From the NCBI GenBank assembly GCA_003427395.1, contig BFEA01000780.1, positions 8,122-44,189 of the forward strand: 36,068 nt of DNA, in the 5' to 3' direction. This DNA is from Chara braunii (Eukaryota > Streptophyta > Charophyceae > Charales > Characeae). The notes below the pieces were generated by a model. That model made no database searches, had not been told where the DNA came from, and was given only the letters and a program-made list of their open reading frames with translations. Shown here one piece after another: positions 1 to 9,020 of this stretch; position 1 is the first letter of the stretch; each line of letters starts with the position of its first letter. The position numbers and the translations under genes were made by a program.

Positions 1-59
1 GAGCTTTAGCCATGGTGCAGAAAGGGCGGAAAGTTGATCCTACCGCATTTTTTGAACCC

Positions 60-152
60 CCCCCCGGCCTCAAATGAATTTGGACCGGAGGGGCAGGCTG
101 ATTCGGCTTCCGCATTAACGGCCGCCCCAACCGGTAGGTACTGGTGGTTTAA
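60..152 (-). mobile_element. Diverged right-end relic of the TTAA MITE family
   Basis: The segment ends in TACTGGTGGTTTAA, the terminal repeat shared by the three better copies at 253, 955 and 1575, and the last four bases are the TTAA target. Interior words such as ATGAATTTGG and TTAACGG line up loosely with the same positions in the other copies, but with many substitutions. The left end is not recognisable and may lie in the degraded sequence before position 60 or outside the window. Confidence 0.4.
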
Positions 153-252
153 GTTCGGAAGCAATCAATGTTGTTTGGCCGACCGATTGGTAGTAGTTTA
201 GGAAATATGCCTTGTTGGTTCAGAAGCGGCAGTGGCCATGGATCTCACAGCC

Positions 253-410
253 TTAAAACCACCAGTACTTCCTAAAGTTGTGCCCGTTAACAAGCCACAA
301 TTTTAGGAAATGTACGGGTCACTACAGGAGCGCCCAAATTCATCCGACTACAAACGTTTCTACTCTATTTTTTTCCACGGCCGATAGCTGGGCCAATTAC
401 TGGTGGTTTA
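253..410 (+). mobile_element. TTAA-type MITE, copy 1
   Basis: A 158-bp non-coding element begins TTAAAACCACCAGTACTTCC and ends TTACTGGTGGTTTA, giving inverted terminal repeats built on ACCACCAGTA. Its interior (GGAGCGCCCAAATTCATC, then a T-rich run and CGGCCGATAGCTGGGCC) is the reverse complement of the interiors at 955-1107 and 1575-1732, so it sits in the opposite orientation. The left target copy is TTAA and the right one has mutated to TTAC. It encodes no protein and would need a transposase supplied in trans. Confidence 0.75.
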
Positions 411-954
411 CTTGTGAGTGGTAGCTATGCTTGCAGGGGTCCCCTTTATAGGCTTAGGAGCAGAGATAGGTAGATAGAGAGAAGAATATAGCTTATTAGT
501 TAAAATAAAAAAGAAACAACGGCGGACACGGCATCTTTTGAAACTCTTTGCATATCCACATGTTTTAGTGCCTACTACTAGGAAAAAACTAAAGGCACAA
601 AAAACTTGCGTTGCCAAAGAAAGCACGCGGCAACCCCAAATAATGAGCGATTTCGGTCCAAAAGTACCCTTTGGCCACTTTCTTCTTTTTGTTTACCGAC
701 CCGCTTTCCCAAAAAAAAAAAAAAAAAAAAAAAAAAGACACCCGCTCTGGCACCACGGCCCTCGGTACTTCCATTGCCTCCTTTTCGAACTCGGCGCGGT
801 TTTCTTTGCCGGCGCGTGTTTTTTTTGCCCATTCGATACGCCAAGGTGACATGAACGGACTTACCTCAATAAAAAAATGTTTACTCTCTCATCAAGGTTT
901 GCTGCAACAGCGATCCAACAAGAGTCAAAGGGTGGGTGAAGTGCCTTACTTCTC
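411..954. other. Intergenic stretch with an A24 tract
   Basis: No gene is supported. The only structure is a run of about 24 adenines near 712-736. Short open frames here are created by that tract being read as poly-Lys or poly-Phe. Confidence 0.6.
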
Positions 955-1107
955 TTAAACCACCAGTACTTGGCCCAGCTATCGGCCGCGGAAAAAAATA
1001 GAGTAGAAACGTTTCTAGTTGGATGAATTTGGGCGCTCCTGTAGTGGCCCGTACGTTTCCGAAAATCACGTAACGCTACGCGACTTTAGGAAGTACTGGT
1101 GGTTTAA
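955..1107 (-). mobile_element. TTAA-type MITE, copy 2
   Basis: A 153-bp element is bounded on both sides by TTAA, and its ends are perfect inverted repeats (TTAAACCACCAGTACTT at the left, AAGTACTGGTGGTTTAA at the right). The interior contains GGCCCAGCTATCGGCC, a purine run, and GATGAATTTGGGCGCTCC, matching copy 3 directly and copy 1 in reverse. This is the best-preserved copy of the family here. There is no coding capacity. Confidence 0.82.
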
Positions 1108-1574
1108 TATAGGGTCTTAGGCTGTGCTTAGCAACTCGCCGTTAGAGCCGTCAAAGTAATTCCCAAAAAAAAAGTTTGGACTTTTGCACTGAGTCCGATC
1201 TCAAACGGATGATATCCCATTTGCTGCACAGAATCTAATCAGATTCTCGAACGGACTGCGTTCTGTTTGTTACATGGAGACCGGTCTCAATTGGATCGCA
1301 ACCTCTGCCTTGACCGTTTAACATCAGTTCAGCGCTGATAACGGAAACCCTGTCGCGTTCCGGTGTACTCTCATATAACTATCGGCAAACCTCGTCTTTA
1401 GTTGCCGTCTAAGGGGCACACTAGGACCTTTTAACTTATTTCTGGACGTAATTGCGGTCACATGCATCCAAGTCAGTCAGGCCGTAGATGCTGTCAGATA
1501 CGTTTAAGATTAGGGGCACACTAATGTGAGTATGTCCTAATAAGAGTTTTGCGAAAAGATATGCAAAAATCTAT
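1108..1574. other. Intergenic, nothing recognised
   Basis: No conserved coding frame, RNA gene or repeat is visible. This is simply the spacer between two MITE copies. Confidence 0.5.
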
Positions 1575-1732
1575 TTAAAGCGCCAGTGTTTGGCCCAGCT
1601 ATCGGCCGTGGAAAAGAATAGAGTAGAAACATTTCTAGCCCGATGAATTTGGGCGCTCCTGTTGGGGCCTGTGCGTTTCCTAAAACCGTGGCTTGTTAAC
1701 GGGCACGACTTTAGGAAGCGCTGGTGGTTTAA
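1575..1732 (-). mobile_element. TTAA-type MITE, copy 3
   Basis: A 158-bp element is flanked by TTAA at both ends and has the same orientation and interior as copy 2. The termini have drifted together (GCGCCAGTG at the left, GCGCTGGTGG at the right, against CCACCAGTA in copies 1 and 2). It retains the GTTAACGGGCACGACTTTAGG segment seen reversed in copy 1, which copy 2 has partly lost. Confidence 0.8.
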
Positions 1733-2150
1733 TTTTGACTCTTTTCCACTCGTCAACGAGAGAAGTGCAAACAAACTACTATCGATGTTCCCCGATCGCT
1801 CTTGGAATGCTGTGTTTGCCGTCTCGCTAACAACTAACCTCAATTCTCTGAGATATGGACTACTCTCCAAGTGTGGAATACGAGAGTGAATCTTCTGCTA
1901 GAACATGGGAAGATACACCGCTACATTCTTTGTCTTTTGTACTCGTGGAGAGTAGTGGATCGAGGTGCATAATGGGAATTCCAGTGGGGGACTTGTCCGC
2001 AATGTTTCTGGTTTTCATACGCTCTTTCAACGGATAACTGCTCTACAATATCTCCGACTTTTGAGGGCGTTTCCGGAAATCTGTCCAACAGAAAGAGGAC
2101 TGTTTCACAAAAAATCCTCTGAAAATGAAAGGACATATTTAGTGTGGATT
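1733..2150. other. Intergenic, nothing recognised
   Basis: No gene or repeat family can be supported. Short overlapping frames on both strands show no recognisable domain. Confidence 0.5.
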
Positions 2151-2210
2151 CACTCGCACTATTCCTATTGGCTATTGCTTTTCTTCGTACCCAAGGGCGC
2201 ACGTTGCAGC
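2151..2210 (-). mobile_element. Truncated copy of a palindromic ~80-bp element
   Basis: The 60 bases match the reverse complement of the right three quarters of 4679-4757 with only a few differences: CACTCGCACTATTCC, then TATTGGCTATTGCT, then CGTACCCAAGGGCGCA, then GTTGCAGC. The second terminal repeat present at 4679 is missing, so this copy is truncated at its right side. Confidence 0.6.
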
Positions 2211-2657
2211 TACTAAAAGGTTAAGCTTTCCGCTTTATACAATACTTTCGCAATCAATCCTTTGACAGTCGTCCAAATCAATCAGAATATGAGCATCGAA
2301 GTGCCTTTTAGTTAAAACTGAAGTATTGTTTTGCTGCCGTGATGAAATTGGGCTTCAAAGGGTGTTGTGATTTGATCATATCCTCCAATGAGTAAAGTGA
2401 CCATGTTGCGGTTCGATCATCCTCCAGTGAACAACATATGCTAATACCTCTTAAGGTACGGCATCCGTGATACATCCAAAATCTGGCCCAAATGGCTGAG
2501 GGGAAGGAAAAAAAAAAAGAAAAAAAAAGAAGGTAAAAAAACGCAATTTTCTCATGGGACCGACGCCAGCGAAATATTTCAATTTTCACTAATTTTCACT
2601 AAAAGGCAGTTCTTGTATGTTTGGCGTTCTCTCGCTGAATACAGTTGATTATCGAGC
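2211..2657. other. Intergenic, purine-rich run
   Basis: No gene is recognised. A/G runs occur at about 2504-2540. Nothing else is supported. Confidence 0.45.
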
Positions 2658-2805
2658 ACGCTGGGCCCGGTTTCCTGCACAGTTTCCTGCACGTGCTGCT
2701 CCCCACCAAGCTGAGAAGACCCAACTAACAAGATTTTCCAACCAGATGATGATATGATCGGGACACGCTGGGCCCGGTTTCCTGCACGTGCTGCTCCCCA
2801 CCAAT
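2658..2805. repeat. Imperfect direct repeat around CTGGGCCCGGTTTCCTGCAC
   Basis: The phrase ACGCTGGGCCCGGTTTCC, then TGCACGTGCTGCTCCCCACCAA, occurs at about 2658-2710 and again at about 2763-2805. The first copy carries an internal 12-base duplication (AGTTTCCTGCAC). The roughly 55 bp between them contains no related sequence. It is probably a local segmental duplication. Confidence 0.65.
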
Positions 2806-3346
2806 AGACTGGAGCTACCCGCAGCAGGTGCTGCTGGAGGAGAATGCTCATATCACCCCCTCGAGCACACAGGTACGGGTTTCCAAAAAAAAAGAAAAAG
2901 AAAAAAGGTTGTCGGACCCACAGGCAGAGATCTAAGACCAATTCACCAAACAGCTTCACTCTCCTCACTTCATTTATCATGCAACACCATTGTTCGTATG
3001 TATCCACTCATCGCCGTCTACTCTACCGACGAAAGGCTAGGTTAAAGCTCAATGACACATGGCAGGCATAGCTTGGGGCTGGCCAAGTCTTTCGATGAGT
3101 TGTCTTTCTCTGTTGAAGTCACGAGGATCTCTGAGACAAAAGGAAAAGGGTGAAGGAAGAGATTTGCATAATCACAACCAACTCGTTAACTCGTTACGCT
3201 GTGACATCGTCGGCCTCTCACCGACTCGTTAGGAAGCTGGAGTACCCTCCACTGTCTGGAGAATCACATGCAGCCATATAATCTACGTGGTGTCGACGGC
3301 TGCACTGCCCTTCTTGGACGTCGATTCACACACTGCGCTGACACCT

Positions 3347-3380
<34 letters not shown>

Positions 3381-3504
3381 GTCAAGTTTTTAACATATTC
3401 AATGTCCGGCAGCTGGCATTTCAGCTCAAGTGATATATTGCCACTCGTGTCGATGGAAACGCTTTGGCCCCTCATTTGCATTTACAGCTAAAGGCAAAGG
3501 GGCC
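2806..3504. other. Intergenic, T-tract
   Basis: No gene is recognised. A run of about 28 thymines lies at 3349-3377 and a short A/G run at 2885-2906. The T-tract could be the A-tail of a retroposon on the minus strand, but no diagnostic body is visible beside it. Confidence 0.45.
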
Positions 3505-3735
3505 TGGCTCAGTTGGTACACCAACGACCGGTTGAGATCGAGACCGAGTCGGAATCCCTTTCGACTGACAGCATACTCACACTATGAATTTTTTTACTGC
3601 GCTCTGGACGGTATTGAGGACAGATTCATCCAGGTCTACAGCCATAATTGTAGTCGGATACACTTGGGAAAGTACCAGTGTGTGTAGGCCCTCACATGAG
3701 TGAAGTAATTCTGTGAATTCACCTGGGGACAGGAC
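3505..3735 (+). mobile_element. tRNA-derived SINE, diverged copy
   Basis: The 5' part GGCCTGGCTCAGTTGGTA has a good pol III A box, and about 35 bases on there is a degraded B box (GAGTCGGAATCCC). The head resembles those at 13220, 20345 and 29788. The 3' part (GTAATTCTG, AATTCACC, GGGGAC) parallels the tail of the copy at 13213. No clean A-tail or target duplication is visible, so the right boundary is approximate. Confidence 0.55.
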
Positions 3736-4166
3736 CCTCTAGCGCCGTTTTTTACTCTCACAGCCTGGACATTTTCAAGGATGTGTGGCAGAGAGTGATG
3801 CTCACACACTCCGTGGATGGAGGGGGGGACCACATGGGTATCCCAATTTTGAAACCGAACATGAATGCATGAAATTCTTTAGCAAAGGGGGGGGGACCAC
3901 ATGGGTATCGCAATGTTAAAACCGAACAGAACATCGATGCATGAAATGCTTTAGCAATGCCCTGAACTGAGAAAAAATGGCTCTGAAATCACGTGGGCCC
4001 CGGTCCCACTAGTGCCGTTTTACTCTCGCAGCCCGGCATTTTCACGTTGGTGGCATTTTCGCATTTGTGCAGCAGACGGTGACGCAGACACTCTGGCGGT
4101 GGACGGGGGAGGGTTGCCTGGGTATCGCAGTTTTGATGTAGAACACCAATACATGAAATTCTTTGG
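3710..4166. repeat. Diverged tandem repeat, two long units and one short unit
   Basis: A unit of about 180 bp at 3710-3885 (GTGCCGTTTT-like, ACTCTC(A/G)CAGCC, GGGTATC, CATGAAATTCTTT) recurs at 3981-4166. Between them a partial unit (3886-3957) repeats only the GGACCACATGGGTATC to CATGAAATGCTTTAGCA portion. The units differ by many substitutions. A 132-codon frame on the minus strand across this region is a by-product of the repeat. Confidence 0.6.
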
Positions 4167-4678
4167 CTCTTGACATCGCATTTTCACTGTGGGAGTGATG
4201 CGGTTTTGCCCCCTTCGGAACAGCGGGGGTGCAAGCAAAATCACAACACCTACAGTGATTCAGGTCGACTAAACGACCGACAAAAAGAAAACAAAGTCGT
4301 GTGAAGACCTCATGAAGACCTGTAGTAGCATGTTCATACCTAGCTCCCGAAGTCCCCGTGCAATCAGGCTTGCACGGCGTCTGCTTCAACCAGGGCTGAG
4401 CAGGGGGTAGGAGTCTCTGCTTAGCCCCAGTACCTGCCACCGCTGCCTCGTCAGGTCACCCGACAACATCTTTCGAAGTATGCGGTGGCAACCTTACGGC
4501 TCAGAGAGCAGACGCTTCGCGTCTGAATCCCACGAAGGCGCAAAAGCGCGTAAGAATTTGACTGTCTTTGCGGATACCGCTAAATACATCAAAAGACACC
4601 AAGATGGCAATGGGTGATGGTCCTGGGTCGTTAACACTAGAGAAAGCACAGTGACTCCTCTCTAACTTCGTGTGAATT
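4167..4678. other. Intergenic, small GC hairpin
   Basis: No gene is recognised. A strong hairpin CAGACGC-TTC-GCGTCTG lies at about 4508-4525, followed by GCGCAAAAGCGCG. It resembles a structured RNA stem, but the flanks do not form a tRNA cloverleaf. Confidence 0.4.
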
Positions 4679-4757
4679 CACTCGCACTATTCCGATTGGC
4701 TGCAACATGCGCCCTTGGGTACGAAGAAGAGCAATAACCAATAGGAATAGTGTGGTG
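4679..4757 (+). mobile_element. Palindromic ~79-bp MITE-like element
   Basis: The left end CACTCGCACTATTCC GATTGG and the right end CCAATAGGAATAGTGTGGTG are imperfect inverted repeats of about 20 bp enclosing a 39-bp core (GCGCCCTTGGGTACGAAG). A truncated copy in opposite orientation lies at 2151-2210. There is no coding capacity, and no target-site duplication was identified. Confidence 0.6.
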
Positions 4758-5310
4758 ATGATAGAGAGCCCATGGGTATCCTCCGTTCCCTCGTATGTCC
4801 CTGAGGCCCGTTCCGACCATGACACCCCCGATACCACTACAGCTTTTCACAAATAAATATTTAATCCAATTATGTAATTTCTGTCTTCTATCTATATATT
4901 AATTCAATTCAATCAATCAATTCAAAAATCTATTCCAAACAAAAAGCTTTTGTCTTTTCTTTGAATTGTTTTTTGAATTTTAATTACTAATTCTACTTCA
5001 TTGTAACTTCTTGTAATATTATTCTTCTTATTAAGTTATTATACATTTTTCTATTTGTTATGTATTAATTTTTTGTACTTAACGAGATATTCCATTATTA
5101 TATATGAGATATAATATGAACATCTAGGCTACCAGACTCGCCCGGGACCACTGGCCCGGGTGAGCCGAAAAAAAATAAAAAATAAAAATTAAAAAACATA
5201 TTTTTAAACTTCATTTTTCATTTTTTATTTGGTTAAGAATTTCGTTGTGACCCTGANNNAGATTTGNAATTCGGAAAAAAAAAAAAAAGGTTGTTCAGTT
5301 TATCTTTTTT

Positions 5311-6809
5311 TTTTTTTTTTTTTTTTAATCCAACATCAGCATTTATTACCAAATCATGACTCGAGGCCGGGGACCTCACAATTCCACCCGGTGTTATCTC
5401 GGCAGCCAGGTTGCTTCCTAAAACCCCCTAACCTCCCAACTAAGCTCCCCCAACTATAACCACCTACCCCTTCCTAGCCTTCTAACCAAGGGGAGATATG
5501 GAGCTTGCCATCTACTATCTTAGCTAGCGCCCCTGGTCTTGCCCAAGTCACCTCGAACCAACGCCTCCCAGCCACGCCAGTACCTTGTACCACTTTCCGC
5601 CTCCAATGCGCTCTGATCTCCAGCTTCAGTCCTGAAGAGGTTCTCCGCCTGCTGTTCTGAAAGCTCTCGGGTCTGGAATCTCTGTCCGTTCCTGTCCAAC
5701 CAGATGACCCACATCATCACGACCCTGGTCACTTGGGCCATGTAGCCCCAACCTGAATCAGACGGTTCCCCGTGAGGCAGGAAGCCTTGGGACCCACGCC
5801 ACATCCTGGGCAAATTTCCTTCCAGACATCTTTTCCCAGTGCGCAAACCACCAGAGCCACCATATCCTGGAGCGTGGGCAGTCCCACCACATGTGGGTCA
5901 TAGACTCCACCGGCCAATCACATCTATCACACTCCAGGCGGACCTGAATACCCCTCTGATTTAGCCACCTGGCTGTGGGGACTGCCAGGTGTGACTGCAA
6001 CCATAGCAGAGAAGCTATCTTCTGTGATGGCAGCCCCGCCAGCTGTCTCCACAGACACACCAGCTGTTCTTCTGACGGAACCGGTATTGATGGTTGAGAT
6101 CGCTCCCACCTAGGGATTAGCTTATCCAACGTACTCCCCCGCTTCTTCTGCGACTGAGCAGCTCTCACTGTATTCAGTTTACACAGGTCTTTGATCACCT
6201 CTCCCTTCACCTCCCACCCCCACATAAGTGGATCGATCCTCAGGGAACTCTTAGGGGTACCCCCTGCTACCACGCTGAAAACCAGGTGACCCTGTCTGCT
6301 GGGCGGAAGGCTTGATCTAACCCTGACCTCCTGTAGGGTCCCCAAGCCTCTGCGGTCAACTGTACCAGACCGAACTAAGGCCGTAGAGGATGCGGCTTCT
6401 TTTGAGAACTCATCCAGACTGCACTTCCCATTCTCCTCCTCGTCCCAATTGAGTAGCCTGAAGAACTTCCCTTCCTCCTCACCCTGAGTCCCACGGAACC
6501 ATGTACCCAGGGGATTGATCCCCTCTGGACCCAGCAGTCTCTTCCAGTGCACAGGAATTGCCTGAACTAACAGGTCCCTTCTTTCTGCTTGTGCCGGGAG
6601 TCTGCCCAATTTCTCTTTTAGTTGATCCGGAGGGCGCCACTGATTAGTAGTCTCATCCCACAAATCGCCCGCTGTCACCACCCCCCTCTGGACCCACTTC
6701 TGCCCAAATGCCCCCGGAGATGCAGTTGCTGAGAATGCAGAGCCGTCTGGGGCTTTGATCAGGTAGTTCTCAAACAGAGGCTGTGCCCTCACTTCCTCTT
6801 TCGACAGGT
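5311..6809 (-). mobile_element. 5'-truncated LINE (non-LTR retrotransposon) insertion
   Basis: A LINE 3' portion is inserted in reverse orientation into the hAT-like element. Its A-tail appears as a T run ending near 5326 and its truncated 5' end is at 6809. The 14-base target duplication AGTTTATCTTTTTT lies at 5297-5310 and 6810-6823. The open frame runs right up to the 5' junction, as expected when target-primed reverse transcription stops early. About 190 bp of 3' untranslated sequence precede the tail. The coding part is described separately. Confidence 0.82.
5520..6809 (-). pseudogene. LINE ORF2 C-terminal fragment with zf-RVT zinc motif
   Basis: This is the C-terminal end of a LINE polyprotein, downstream of the reverse transcriptase palm. 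A 344-codon frame (about 5758-6809) contains a Cys/His motif, CDRCDWPVESMTHMWWDCP, characteristic of the zinc-binding domain that follows reverse transcriptase in plant LINEs. Its N-terminal part (PLFENYLI...WDETTNQW) is related to the fragment at 30568-30840. The frame stops at 5758, but the likely continuation (MMWVIWLDRNGQRFQ) is in another frame down to 5520, so there is a frameshift near 5760-5850. The endonuclease and RT catalytic region are absent. It cannot make an active enzyme. Confidence 0.8.
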
Positions 6810-6957
6810 AGTTTATCTTTTTTCATAACATAGCTTTTTTTGCAGATTTTTTTCTGTTGTTTTTTTCTTTGCATGGACCCACTTTGGCCCTTGCACGACC
6901 GGGCTGCCCGTGGAAACAAGTCACCCGGACGGCCCGGCTGGTAGCCTAAATGAACAT

Positions 6958-7573
6958 GCAATAAAAAAATATACAATAAATACATTACTCGTGTTATAAG
7001 ATAATAAATATATGTTATGATATATATGTTATTTAACTTATTTTATATATATTCTAGTTAGATGTTTGACCATATTTTCTGCATTCAGTCTTCAGCAATC
7101 TCTGCACCATTGCTTCGACCTGAACAATTAATGCGAATTAAACAGCTGGAGATATCAGAAGTGAGAATGCCGACATGAGTAACAAAAAATCAGGTGAAAA
7201 ACACGATGAAACCTCAAAAAAGTACGGCCACTAGCCCTAGCCAGCGACCGCCGAGCTGTTTGGGATCCTCATAGACCTGATCAGCGGAATGAATGAATAA
7301 CGGCCTACCCTATATTTATTCAGTTATTGAAATTAATCTCTTATTAATTTCATTACGTATATCACTATTCACTCGACTCTAGCCTTTTCTTTAGTGTCCA
7401 ATTCTATATGGATTCATATCATCATACATAATGAAATTAGCAACAAAGAGCAGAGCCAGTCGACATAGAGAATTACCATCAGATAATAATAGAATAGATC
7501 CATCCTAGACTTTCGCCCCCACAAGTACATCACATGTTTTTTGTTGTGCAATAGCAGAAAACAAACTTGGATC

Positions 7574-7607
<34 letters not shown>

Positions 7608-8697
7608 TCGATCAATTGATTTTAACAACTCCCTTGTTCATATTTAAGAATTTTAGAAATCTGAATTTGATTGAAACAAACCTTTTTTTGAATTGCTCAA
7701 AATCACTCCATAGACGAGTAATAAGATATAATGGCATTTTTATAAGAAAAGATTTCTGGAAAGATGGCTAAAAAATCATTGTCAAACATGGCTATCTTCT
7801 CTTTTTTGGTCGGCGGCCGGTCAAATACAAAGGCCCTTTAGGGCCCTGATTTCCCATTTTGTACTAGTACCACCTGCCTCACCTACTACTTTCCACCTGA
7901 TCCACATAGTATCACCAGGGCCACAGCACGCCCAGTCCACATAGCATGACCTGCCTACCTCACTCACTATCGACCAACCCACTTAGTAGCATGCACGCCT
8001 GCCAGAAGGATCTCAAAGAGCTCGGCGGTTGCTGGCGAGTACCACACAGTCCACATAGGGTTACCTTCCCCGCATCGCAGGGCACAACTCACATCCCACA
8101 TGTGGGAACCATGTGTGGTACCATGTTGTGTGATCGGGCCATACCATGAGGTATCACCCCATCACACATGGAACCGACCATGGTCGTAACATGTGCAGTA
8201 CCCTGTGGTACGACCCCACATCACACATGATGGTGCCATGTGTGATCCACATCGCACGACCCACCCCACATGGTATGGGCCCCACCCACACACAATCGCC
8301 CAGACCCGACCCACGGTGGACATAACCCAGGCCACGTAATAGCAGTCAGCGCGAATAGTACCGGCTGGTGGAAAGGGTCGAATTGTGGCTGACGTTGGCC
8401 TTTCTTCGTTTTGCTTTTCTCATGGCCGAGTGTCGTCTGTTTTTCTTTTTTCAGGGTTGGGGTGCGTGTGTTGGTACGATCCAGTGCGCATCATGTGGCC
8501 CGGGGTCATGAAATAGCGCACACTCATTTCAATTCATTTTTCGGACCTCCCTTCCGTGTCACAAACAGGAAAAATTGCAAAGACAAACACACACAATCAC
8601 GTGTGTGGATCTCATCTCATCTCCCTCCCGCAGCGTGCCTCGACTTCTTGTTGAATCTCACATATGATTATATCAATCAATGATGAATAAATTGGCA
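6958..8697. other. Gene-free AT-rich then CCACATGG-rich spacer
   Basis: 6958-7800 is AT-rich, with a run of about 31 adenines at 7575-7605. 7860-8340 is a degenerate low-complexity zone in which CCACATAG, CACATGG, GTGTGATC and their complements recur, giving many weak inverted repeats. No unit length is regular. No coding frame looks real. 8341-8697 shows nothing recognisable. Confidence 0.5.
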
Positions 8698-9020
8698 TCG
8701 ACTGCTCTTGCTCTTTACAGGTGGTGGTGGTGAGAACTGGGGACCCCACCTGTAGTCTCAACCAATGACCGATGCTCGTACTCTTTACAGGGGGTGGTTG
8801 TGACCCCACCTATAAAGCTAAATTCACTAACAGGTGGTGGTCCTGACCCCACTGTAATATTATCAATTTATTTATGAATCAGCGACTGCTCTTGCTCTTT
8901 ACAGGGGTTGGTTGTGACCCCCCCCCCCCCCCTGTAACCACCACCCCCCTGACTGCTCTTGCTCTTTACAGGGGATGGTTGTGACCTCACCCTGTAACCA
9001 CCCCCCCCTTGTAAAGCTAA
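8698..9020. repeat. Tandem hairpin repeats containing TGCTCTTTACAGG
   Basis: About five diverged units start near 8698, 8771, 8830, 8881 and 8950. The consensus reads GACTGCTCTTGCTCTTTACA, then GGGGTGGTTGTGACC, then CCACCCTGTAA. TTACAGGG(G)TGG pairs with CCACC(C)TGTAA around an ~8-base loop, so each complete unit is a hairpin. The pyrimidine-rich lead followed by CAG|G resembles a plant 3' splice site on the plus strand. The last two units form the 3' end of the minus-strand ASNSD1-like frame. Confidence 0.75.

Larger units (their letters stand above)
5124..6949 (+). mobile_element. Non-autonomous hAT-like element, copy 1, split by a LINE
   Basis: The element begins CTAGGCTACCAG and ends CTGGTAGCCTAA, and it is flanked by perfect 8-bp direct repeats ATGAACAT at 5116-5123 and 6950-6957. 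Eight-base duplications with short inverted ends are typical of the hAT superfamily. Without the LINE (about 5311-6823 including one duplicate) the body is ~310 bp. It has subterminal GC-rich hairpins built on CCCGGG near both ends and an A/T-rich middle with GAATTTCG(T/A)TGTGACCCTGA, which matches copy 2 at 14202-14484 in reverse. No transposase is encoded. Ns interrupt the interior near 5257. Confidence 0.8.

Noticed and set aside
7860-8340. Regular satellite
   Set aside because: CCACATGG-type words recur often, but no constant period could be found by eye.
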